Origin: an uncultured bacterium
Lineage (GTDB): Bacteria > Planctomycetota > Phycisphaerae > Phycisphaerales > SM1A02
DNA: 6,444 bases
Assembly: GCA_903867275.1 (NCBI GenBank)
Contig: CAIPQY010000068.1
Location: 1-6,444, forward strand
Direction: 5' to 3'
Of this stretch, positions 1 to 5,270 are shown in pieces. The position numbers and the translations under genes are program-made. The first letter of the stretch is position 1, and every line of letters begins with the position of its first letter. Under the pieces are notes generated by a model. It saw only the letters and a list, made by a program, of their open reading frames with translations, was not told the DNA's origin and made no database searches.

Positions 1-342
1 GACTTCCCCGGGGCCGGTCCACGCGACGGCGATCGTTTGACCGCCCATGCTCGCGCGCTTGAAAGCCTCGCGCCCACCGAGATTTGCGCGGTGCTGCCCG
101 CGGATGCAGACGAGCACGCGATGCAGCGTCAGCTGGAGGTTTTCACGCAGCTTGGTGCCACGCACATCGTGCTGTCGCGCGTCGATCTTGCAGCGCGACT
201 GGAGCCGGCGCTTCGTGCCATCGTGGCCTCAGGCATTCCGCTTGCCTGGGTTGCCCACGGGTCGACCACACTCGGCGATCTCTCGCCTGCAACGCGTGAC
301 TGGATCGACCGTGCATCCGGTCAGGTGCTCGCCGCTTCCTGA
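1..342 (+). CDS. flhF: FlhF-like flagellar SRP-family GTPase, C-terminal 113 residues (5' end outside window)
   Basis: The reading frame is open from the first base to TGA at 340-342. Only the C-terminal part of an SRP-type GTPase domain is present. Residues 1-4 (DFPG) sit where the G3 motif DTAG/DTPG is expected. Residues 54-62 (THIVLSRVD) match the beta-strand plus G4 motif (usually TKLD). The following 'ASGIPLAWVAHGSTTLGDLSPA' region (about 77-97, quoted in parts: IPLAWV, HGSTTLGDL) corresponds to the family's 'LPLAYLTNGQ.VPEDL' closing segment. FlhF places the polar flagellum and is a membrane-associated GTPase paralogous to FtsY and Ffh. The identification rests on this short segment plus the fliA gene downstream, a classic neighbour. 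The usual flhG (MinD-like) gene is not between them. G3 and G4 are both non-canonical (DFPG, SRVD). Another SRP-GTPase relative is possible. Confidence 0.7.
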   Translation, partial: DFPGAGPRDGDRLTAHARALESLAPTEICAVLPADADEHAMQRQLEVFTQLGATHIVLSRVDLAARLEPALRAIVASGIPLAWVAHGSTTLGDLSPATRDWIDRASGQVLAAS

Positions 343-437
343 ATCTCTCCTGAACGACACACTTCGTACTTGCGCGTTCTCGGTCAGTCGTTAGACTGCC
401 CGCATCAGGCGCGCCAAGGATTCGGCGCGACTTGATG

Positions 438-454
438 GCGAGCATGATGCTCGC
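438..454. repeat. Perfect inverted repeat (8-bp arms, 1-nt centre) in flhF-fliA spacer
   Basis: GCGAGCAT-G-ATGCTCGC is a perfect 17-base inverted repeat lying 62-79 bases before the fliA start. A 1-nt centre is too tight for RNA unless the inner pairs open, so it may be a protein-binding site or a hairpin with a shorter stem. It is not followed by a T-run, so it is not a standard terminator of flhF. Confidence 0.6.
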
Positions 455-465
455 TGATCGTGGGA

Positions 466-484
466 AAGGCGACGCCGTCGCCTT
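466..484. repeat. Perfect inverted repeat (8-bp arms, 3-nt centre) upstream of fliA
   Basis: AAGGCGAC-GCC-GTCGCCTT forms a perfect 8-bp stem 12 bases after the preceding inverted repeat. It ends 19 bases before the fliA Shine-Dalgarno. As RNA it would be a stable hairpin in the fliA 5' leader. The downstream bases (CGTTCGTGG) are not a U-tract, so termination is unlikely. A leader or stability element, or an operator, is possible. Confidence 0.6.
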
Positions 485-503
485 CGTTCGTGGGACGTTG
501 GTC

Positions 504-509
504 AAGGAG
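504..509 (+). promoter_or_regulatory. Shine-Dalgarno AAGGAG for fliA
   Basis: AAGGAG lies 7 bases before the ATG at 517. This spacing decides the fliA start against the in-frame GTG at 460 and the in-frame ATG at 661, neither of which has a comparable site. It is one of only two clear Shine-Dalgarno sequences in the window. Confidence 0.8.
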
Positions 510-516
510 CGACCGC

Positions 517-1446
517 ATGTCCAAGACAAGTGCCACGCCACGCACCGGTGCACGGAACAGCACCGCCACTGCGCAGGCCAACACAGCCAAATCACCAGCA
601 CGCAAAGCTGCCGCAGCCTCGTCGCGTCGTCGCGTGGCCGCCAAGCCATCGCCCGAAACGATGCCGCTCGACACGCCAGAGGCCATCGACGCCGCCTGGC
701 GCTGCTACGGCGCGCTTCCGGCGGAGAGCGTTTCCAAGCAGGCGCTGCGAAACCGCCTCATCGAGCGCTACCTCGATGTGGTGCGTTTCACCGCGGAAAG
801 ACTGCACAAGCGTCTTCCCAGCGAGGTCGACGTGGAGGACCTCATGAGCGCCGGCCTGTTCGGCCTCATGGACGCCATCGACGCCTTCGACCCGGATCGC
901 GGCGTGAAGTTCGAGACCTACTGCGCCCAGCGCATCCGTGGCGCCATCTTCGACGAGCTGCGTGCCATGGACTGGGTGCCGCGCCTGGTGCGCAGCCGCA
1001 CCGCCAAGGTGGAGCGCGTGCGCAAGACCATCGAGATGGAGGAGGGCCACAAGCCCACCGACGCCGAGGTGGCCAAGCGACTCAACGTGGCGCCCGACGA
1101 GTTCGAGAAGCTTTCGCGTGACAGCCGCCCCGTGAGCGTGGTGAGCATGCACCGCAAGTGGAACGACAACGACGCGGGCAAGGAGAACCGCGAGGTGGAC
1201 GTGATCGAGGACGCGCGGCAGGACCGCCCGCTCGATCGTCTGCATCGCAACGATGTGCAGGCGCTGCTCACCAAGGGCCTCAGCCGCGCCGAGCGGCTCA
1301 TCCTCATCCTCTACTACTACGAGGAGATGACGATGAAGGAGATCGGGCTCACGCTCGACCTGTCGGAGAGCCGCGTGAGCCAGATGCACAGCAGCATCAT
1401 CATGCGCCTGAAGGCGCAGATGAAGCATCGCGTCAAGGAGCTGTAG
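517..1446 (+). CDS. fliA: RNA polymerase sigma factor FliA (sigma-28, FliA/WhiG family)
   Basis: The protein is 309 residues and directs RNA polymerase to late flagellar and motility promoters. Region 2 spans about residues 77-158, with the core-binding and -10 recognition stretch containing DLMSAGLFGLMDAIDAFDP and KFETYCAQRIRGAIFDELR. A linker-like region 3 spans about 160-215. Region 4 spans about 247-300, with helix-turn-helix 'MTMKEIGLTL...SESRVSQMHSS' (271-293) for -35 recognition. These are hallmark FliA/WhiG sequences. Residues 1-46 form an odd low-complexity extension rich in Ala, Ser, Thr, Lys and Arg, which makes the protein longer than the usual ~240-260 residues. The start at 517 is set by AAGGAG. 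The gene lies 174 bases downstream of the flhF-like gene, so it may share that operon or have its own promoter. It is followed by a strong intrinsic terminator. No FlgM anti-sigma gene is seen here. Confidence 0.92.
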   Translation: MSKTSATPRTGARNSTATAQANTAKSPARKAAAASSRRRVAAKPSPETMPLDTPEAIDAAWRCYGALPAESVSKQALRNRLIERYLDVVRFTAERLHKRLPSEVDVEDLMSAGLFGLMDAIDAFDPDRGVKFETYCAQRIRGAIFDELRAMDWVPRLVRSRTAKVERVRKTIEMEEGHKPTDAEVAKRLNVAPDEFEKLSRDSRPVSVVSMHRKWNDNDAGKENREVDVIEDARQDRPLDRLHRNDVQALLTKGLSRAERLILILYYYEEMTMKEIGLTLDLSESRVSQMHSSIIMRLKAQMKHRVKEL

Positions 1447-1472
1447 TTCCAGGAGTGACGGAAAGGGGCGCA

Positions 1473-1495
1473 GCGGCTTCGCTCCGGAGCGCCGC
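1473..1495. repeat. Imperfect GC-rich hairpin between fliA and scoB
   Basis: GCGG (1473-1476) pairs with CCGC (1492-1495), enclosing a CTT bulge and the perfect 12-base palindrome CGCTCCGGAGCG (1480-1491). It sits in the convergent gap. Neither side has a clear T-run; on the minus strand it is followed only by a CCCCTTT stretch. It could end scoB transcription weakly, but the functional call is uncertain. Confidence 0.4.
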
Positions 1496-1513
1496 CGTTG
1501 CAGCCGGTTTCAT

Positions 1514-1557
1514 GCCGTCCCGCGCGCGTCCGATCCGCGCGGGACGGCTGTGTTTTT
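1514..1557 (+). terminator. Intrinsic (rho-independent) terminator of fliA
   Basis: A perfect 13-bp GC-rich stem pairs 1514-1526 with 1536-1548 around a 9-base loop (1527-1535). It is followed by TGTG and then five T (1553-1557). This is the strongest terminator-like structure in the window, oriented to stop transcription from fliA before it runs into scoB. On the minus strand the stem is not followed by T, so it should act mainly in one direction. Confidence 0.85.
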
Positions 1558-1572
1558 GGCTTCTCGCAGCGG

Positions 1573-2235
1573 TCAGAGCGCGACCGGCTTCACGTCGCGA
1601 TCGGTCAGGATCTCGGCCGGCGTCTTCGCCTTGACCTCGTCCACCGTCACGCCCGGCGCCACTTCCAGCAGGCGGAAGCGGCTCTTTGCGCGGTCGAATT
1701 CCATCACGCAAAGATCGGTGATCAGCATGTCCACGCACGCCACGCCGGTCAGCGGCAGGGTGCATGCAGGCAGCACCTTGGGCTCGCCCTTCTTGTTGCA
1801 GTGCTCCATCACGATCACGCGGCGCTTCACGCCGGCGACCAGATCCATGGCGCCGCCCATGCCCTTCACCAGCTTGCCGGGAATCATCCAGTTCGCCAGG
1901 TCGCCCGTCTGGCTCACCTCCATCGCGCCCAGGATGGCCAGGTCGATGTGGCCGCCGCGGATCATGCCGAAGCTGTCGGCGCTGCTGAAGAAGCTGTGGC
2001 CGGGCACGCCCGTCACGGTCTGCTTGCCCGCGTTGATCAGGTCCGCATCCACCGCGTCCTCGGTGGGGAAGGGTCCCATGCCCAGCAGCCCGTTCTCGCT
2101 CTGCAGCCACACCGTCATGCCGGCGGGCACATGGTTGGCCACCAGCGTCGGAATGCCGATGCCCAGGTTCACGTAGAAACCGTCGCGGAGTTCCTTCGAT
2201 GCGCGGATGGCCAGCTGGTCTCGGTTCAGGGGCAT
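1573..2235 (-). CDS. scoB: 3-oxoacid CoA-transferase subunit B (SCOT/AtoA-type, family I)
   Basis: The protein is 220 residues, normal for the beta subunit of family I CoA-transferases. These move CoA between acyl-CoA and a 3-oxo acid such as acetoacetate, through a glutamyl-CoA thioester. Visible signatures are NLGIGIPTLVANHVP (23-37), the catalytic SENGLLGMG motif with Glu47, the glycine-rich GGHIDLAILGAMEV segment, and GKLVKGMGGAMDLVAG near the middle. The substrate cannot be read from sequence (succinyl-CoA:acetoacetate, acetate:acetoacetate or 3-oxoadipate are all possible). The chosen ATG begins MPLNRDQ; no Shine-Dalgarno precedes it. The partner subunit A, normally directly upstream, is absent: upstream lies the divergent ALDH gene and downstream the convergent fliA. 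The active enzyme needs A, so that gene must be elsewhere if the protein functions. Confidence 0.9.
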   Translation of the reverse strand: MPLNRDQLAIRASKELRDGFYVNLGIGIPTLVANHVPAGMTVWLQSENGLLGMGPFPTEDAVDADLINAGKQTVTGVPGHSFFSSADSFGMIRGGHIDLAILGAMEVSQTGDLANWMIPGKLVKGMGGAMDLVAGVKRRVIVMEHCNKKGEPKVLPACTLPLTGVACVDMLITDLCVMEFDRAKSRFRLLEVAPGVTVDEVKAKTPAEILTDRDVKPVAL

Positions 2236-2241
2236 GGCGCG

Positions 2242-2270
2242 TTTGTACGGCACGGCCGCCGCGGCGGCAA
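2242..2270 (-). promoter_or_regulatory. Candidate promoter of scoB, possibly giving a leaderless mRNA
   Basis: On the minus strand, TTGCCG (2265-2270) and TACAAA (2242-2247) are separated by exactly 17 bases. Each matches 4 of 6 consensus sigma-70 positions. TACAAA ends 6 bases before the scoB ATG, so a start site 7 bases after the -10 box would be the A of ATG. That agrees with the lack of a Shine-Dalgarno. The match is moderate and the region is GC-rich, so this is a prediction only. Confidence 0.35.
2255..2268. repeat. 14-bp perfect palindrome in the scoB/ALDH divergent region
   Basis: GCCGCCGCGGCGGC is a perfect palindrome lying mostly between the candidate -35 and -10 boxes of scoB, and about 20 bases upstream of the candidate ALDH -10. 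Such a position suits an operator that controls both genes. Its low complexity (GCC/GGC repeats in a GC-rich genome) makes chance occurrence plausible. Confidence 0.35.
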
Positions 2271-2286
2271 GCGGGGGGCGGGCGGC

Positions 2287-2292
2287 TAATCT
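2287..2292 (+). promoter_or_regulatory. Weak -10-like element of the ALDH gene
   Basis: TAATCT lies 9 bases before the ALDH ATG in otherwise GC-rich sequence, and no Shine-Dalgarno precedes that ATG. It matches only 3 of 6 consensus positions and I see no good -35. It is listed because scoB shows a similar -10-to-ATG arrangement. Confidence 0.2.
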
Positions 2293-2301
2293 TGCGGCCC
2301 T

Positions 2302-3861
2302 ATGGCAAAGCTCTCCAAGTTGCTCGAACGCCTCCGCATCGACGATGACGCCCGCCTGGTCGACCCCGAGAAGGCCGGCACCGACTGCGTGATCAGCGAC
2401 AACCCCAGCACGGGTGAGCCCCTGATGGCGGTGCGTCTGGACCGCGCCGAAGACCTGGAGAAGACCGTGCAGCGCTGCACCGCCGTGCAGAAGGAGTGGC
2501 GCGTGCTGCCCGCTCCCGTGCGCGGCGAGATCGTGCGCCGCATCGGCGAGGCGTTCCGCGAGGCCAAGGACGACCTGGGCGAACTGGTGTCGCTCGAGGC
2601 CGGCAAGATCCGCGCCGAGGGTCTGGGCGAGATCCAGGAGTGCATCGACATCGCCGACTTCTCCGTGGGCCTGTCGCGGCAGCTCTGCGGCAGCACCATG
2701 CACAGCGAGCGCCCCAACCACCGCATGTACGAGCAGTGGCATCCGCTCGGAACCATCGGCTGCATCACCGCCTTCAACTTCCCCGCCGCCGTGTGGGCGT
2801 GGAACGCCATGCTTGCCGCGGTGTGCGGCAACGTCACGCTGTGGAAGCCCAGCCTCATGACGCCGCTCGTGGCCGTGGCCTGCAACAAGGTGGCCGCGCG
2901 TGTGATGAAGAAGCAGGACCTGTTCAAGCCATCCTCGGGCGATCCGCGCGACGTGTTCAGCCTGATCATCGGCGCCGACAACGAGGTGGCCGAGCGCATG
3001 GTGGCGGATCGTCGCCTGCCGCTCATCAGCGCAACCGGCAGCTGCCGCATGGGTCGCCGCGTGGGCCAGGTGGTGGCGGGACGTCTGGGCCGCGCGCTGC
3101 TGGAACTGGGCGGCAACAACGCCATCATCGTCATGCCCGACGCCGACATGAAACTGGTCGAGCGCGCGGTGCTGTTCGGTGCCGTGGGCACCGCCGGCCA
3201 GCGCTGCACCACCACGCGACGCCTGATCGTGCACGAGGCCGTGGCCGATCGTCTGGTCGAGCGCCTGGTCAAGCTCTACGGCAACGTGACCATCGGTGAT
3301 CCCCTCGAGGAGGGCACGCTCATGGGTCCGCTCGTCAACGCCCGCGGCGTGCAGGACATGCGCGCGGCCATCGAGCGCGCCGAGCAGGAAGGTTGCAAGG
3401 TGCTCTGTGGCGGCGTGGCAGGCATCGAGCGCATGAAGAAGAAGCCGGGCCACTTCGTCGAGCCCACCATCATCCGCGTGCCGCTTGGCAAGGTGCCGTC
3501 GATCTGCTGCGAGGAAACCTTCGCGCCCATCCTCTACGTGTTCACCGTGAAGGATCTCGACGAGGCCATGGCGCTGCAGAACGGCGTGGATCAGGGGCTT
3601 TCGAGCGCCATCTTCACCGACAGCGTGCGCAGCGCCGAGCGCTTCCTGGGCCATGCGGGCAGCGACTGCGGCATCGCGAACGTGAACCTGGGCACCAGCG
3701 GCGCCGAGATCGGTGGCGCATTCGGTGGCGAGAAGGACACGGGTGGTGGCCGCGAGTCGGGCAGCGACAGCTGGAAGCAGTACATGCGTCGCCAGACCTG
3801 CACCATCAACTGGGGCAACAGCCTGCCGCTGGCGCAGGGCATCAAGTTCGGCGAAGACTGA
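2302..3861 (+). CDS. ALDH7-family aldehyde dehydrogenase (antiquitin-like, alpha-aminoadipic semialdehyde / piperideine-6-carboxylate dehydrogenase)
   Basis: The 519-residue protein is a soluble NAD(P)+-dependent aldehyde dehydrogenase. Key sites are present: FNFPAAVWAWN with Asn159, LWKPS with Lys182 for cofactor binding, LLELGGNNAIIV with general base Glu268, and GQRCTTTRRL with catalytic Cys302. The C-terminal part is diagnostic for ALDH7: ETFAPILYVF, GSDCGIANVN, SGAEIGGAFGGEKDTGGGRE, SDSWKQYMRRQTCTINW and LPLAQGIKF match human ALDH7A1 almost word for word. Family members oxidise alpha-aminoadipic semialdehyde to alpha-aminoadipate in lysine breakdown (bacterial names AmaB or Pcd) and also detoxify other aldehydes. 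The substrate here is inferred from family. No other lysine-pathway gene is in the window. It is divergent from scoB by 66 bases, which suggests shared control in a catabolic context. The start lacks a Shine-Dalgarno, but MAKLSKLLERL is a reasonable N-terminus and the total length fits the family. Confidence 0.93.
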   Translation: MAKLSKLLERLRIDDDARLVDPEKAGTDCVISDNPSTGEPLMAVRLDRAEDLEKTVQRCTAVQKEWRVLPAPVRGEIVRRIGEAFREAKDDLGELVSLEAGKIRAEGLGEIQECIDIADFSVGLSRQLCGSTMHSERPNHRMYEQWHPLGTIGCITAFNFPAAVWAWNAMLAAVCGNVTLWKPSLMTPLVAVACNKVAARVMKKQDLFKPSSGDPRDVFSLIIGADNEVAERMVADRRLPLISATGSCRMGRRVGQVVAGRLGRALLELGGNNAIIVMPDADMKLVERAVLFGAVGTAGQRCTTTRRLIVHEAVADRLVERLVKLYGNVTIGDPLEEGTLMGPLVNARGVQDMRAAIERAEQEGCKVLCGGVAGIERMKKKPGHFVEPTIIRVPLGKVPSICCEETFAPILYVFTVKDLDEAMALQNGVDQGLSSAIFTDSVRSAERFLGHAGSDCGIANVNLGTSGAEIGGAFGGEKDTGGGRESGSDSWKQYMRRQTCTINWGNSLPLAQGIKFGED

Positions 3862-4305
3862 TCAGTTGCCCGCGATGGGCAGTGCGCGACTGGTCGGCTC
3901 CGCCGGCAGTGCCGTCACGATCGGAGCCGCGTCGGCGCGGCTGAAGGTGACCATCTGCCAACTCTTGCCCGCGGATGCTTCGGAAGCCACGGCAAGGCGC
4001 AGGCCATCCTTGTCGGCCACGGGGCCGATCAGATCGCGCCACACGCCCGTTTCGCTCACGGGATGCAAGGCCCAGGGTTCCTCACCCTGACGGCTCATCA
4101 GGCGCCATCGCACGCGGTCGGGGCGCTGGCCGTTGCCGATCACCTGCACGGCCCACTCGCGACCATCCCAGTCAACGGCGGGGAAATTCACCCGGTGGCT
4201 GCCGAACAGCGTGCCACCCACCGCCCATGCAAGGGCCGCCGCCAGCACGACGAAGATCGCCGCCTTGATCAGCAGGTTCCGCAGCGCGAGTGTGGCCTGA
4301 CCCAT
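3862..4305 (-). CDS. Hypothetical protein with one N-terminal transmembrane segment
   Basis: This 147-residue protein resembles no family I recognise. Residues 1-12 (MGQATLALRNLL) are short and weakly basic. Residues about 13-34 (IKAAIFVVLAAALAWAVGG...) form one strongly hydrophobic helix, either a membrane anchor or an uncleaved signal. The remaining ~110 residues are soluble, with Trp-rich stretches (VDWDGREWAVQVIGNG, RVRWRLM, GVWRDLIGP) that look like a small beta-rich domain facing the periplasm, ending in a Pro/Ala tail. It is the last gene of the ilvC-uppP run, 35 bases after uppP. No Shine-Dalgarno precedes the ATG; TACGAT lies 8 bases upstream. Its stop directly abuts the ALDH stop. 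Coding character is supported by gene-like length, a coherent anchor-plus-domain organisation and position, not by homology. Confidence 0.7.
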   Translation of the reverse strand: MGQATLALRNLLIKAAIFVVLAAALAWAVGGTLFGSHRVNFPAVDWDGREWAVQVIGNGQRPDRVRWRLMSRQGEEPWALHPVSETGVWRDLIGPVADKDGLRLAVASEASAGKSWQMVTFSRADAAPIVTALPAEPTSRALPIAGN

Positions 4306-4318
4306 GGCGCAGGATCGT

Positions 4319-4339
4319 ACCCGCGCCGCCGCCGCGGGT
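4319..4339 (-). repeat. GC-rich hairpin directly after the uppP stop codon
   Basis: A perfect 7-bp inverted repeat, ACCCGCG and CGCGGGT around a 7-base loop, begins one base after the uppP TGA. No T-run follows on the minus strand, so a full intrinsic terminator is not supported. It could protect the ilvC-uppP mRNA 3' end or reduce read-through into the last gene. Confidence 0.5.
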
Positions 4340-4340
4340 T

Positions 4341-5270
4341 TCAGCGTGACATCCAGCCCATCGCGATCGCCCACGCAAACGCGCCGGCCACCACGATGCG
4401 CCACCAGCCGAACAGTTCCAGCGTGTGCCGGCCAAGCCAACTCACCAGCCACTTCACGCTGATCGCCGCGCTCAGCATGGCGGTCGCGAACCCGGCGATC
4501 ACCGGCAGTGGTCCGCCCAGCGCGGCCACGAACTGGCTCGCGCCGCTCTCGCGAACACCATCCACCAGCTCCTTCAGGCTCGCCGCACCCAGCGTCGGCA
4601 ATCCCAGCAGGAACGCGAACTCCGCCGCGGCCACCGGAGGCAGGCCGATGAACATGCCGCCCAGCATCGTCACCATCGAGCGGCTGGTGCCAGGCCACAT
4701 CGCCAGCACCTGCATGCATCCGATGAACAGGGCGCCTTGCCAGCGCAGGGCCTGCAGCGCGTCGGCGTGCGAATGGCCGGTGTGCGTGCCGCCGAATGCC
4801 TTCAGTCGTCGTCGATGCCATGGCGCCAGCAGCACCATCGCGATGCCACCCACCAGCAGTGCGCCGATCACCGGCAGGGGCGCGAACAGATGGGACTTGA
4901 TGGTCTTGTTCGCCAGGAGTCCCACCACGGCGGCGGGAATGAAAGCGATCACCAGCAGCGTGAACAGGTGCAGGCCGCGGTTCGCCGCATCGCCGCGAAG
5001 CGATGGAACCGCCACGCCGCCCACGCCTCGCAGCATCATGCGCACGCGCGGCCAGTACAGCAGCGCCACAGCCAGGATGGCGCCGCCCTGAATGATCACC
5101 TCGAAGCGGTTGATCGCCTCCTTCACGTGGGTCATGTCGCCCGCATGACCATCCTCGGCACCAAGGCCCATCGCGGCGGCGGTCAGGATCAGGTGTCCTG
5201 TGCTGCTCACGGGCAGGTATTCGGTGATGCCTTCCACCAATCCCAGCACGATCGATTGCACCACGTTCAT
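4341..5270 (-). CDS. uppP: Undecaprenyl-diphosphate phosphatase UppP (BacA family)
   Basis: This 309-residue polytopic membrane protein removes a phosphate from undecaprenyl pyrophosphate, recycling the lipid carrier for peptidoglycan and other envelope polymers. It can confer bacitracin tolerance. The first signature, EGITEYLPVSSTGH, lies at residues 13-26 with Glu13, Glu17 and His26. The second, PGTSRS, lies at 193-198 with Arg197; these carry the active-site residues of the family. About eight hydrophobic segments follow the family pattern. It is longer than the usual ~265-275 residues: extra sequence lies near 36-50 and in a loop near 150-172 that holds His152, His163, His166 and His168. 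After PGTSRS the usual Gly is Met199. The ATG overlaps the ilvC stop as ATGA, and AAAGGA lies 6 bases upstream inside ilvC, so translation is probably coupled to ilvC. Confidence 0.93.
   Translation of the reverse strand: MNVVQSIVLGLVEGITEYLPVSSTGHLILTAAAMGLGAEDGHAGDMTHVKEAINRFEVIIQGGAILAVALLYWPRVRMMLRGVGGVAVPSLRGDAANRGLHLFTLLVIAFIPAAVVGLLANKTIKSHLFAPLPVIGALLVGGIAMVLLAPWHRRRLKAFGGTHTGHSHADALQALRWQGALFIGCMQVLAMWPGTSRSMVTMLGGMFIGLPPVAAAEFAFLLGLPTLGAASLKELVDGVRESGASQFVAALGGPLPVIAGFATAMLSAAISVKWLVSWLGRHTLELFGWWRIVVAGAFAWAIAMGWMSR

Noticed and set aside
370..397. Possible sigma-70 promoter TTGCGC-N16-TAGACT upstream of fliA
   Set aside because: It matches 3 of 6 and 4 of 6 consensus positions with a short spacer. 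That is too weak to list as a feature, and no sigma-28 type promoter was recognisable either.
592..1428. Long minus-strand frame opposite fliA
   Set aside because: It is His/Leu/Ala-rich, with no recognisable domain, and lies wholly antisense to a well-supported sigma factor.
1573..3654. A very long minus-strand frame (over 690 codons) continuous with scoB and running antisense across most of the ALDH gene
   Set aside because: Only the last 220 residues match a family (CoA-transferase B). The rest is a His/Ala/Gly-rich composition typical of antisense reading of a high-GC gene, and the ALDH on the other strand has full family motifs.
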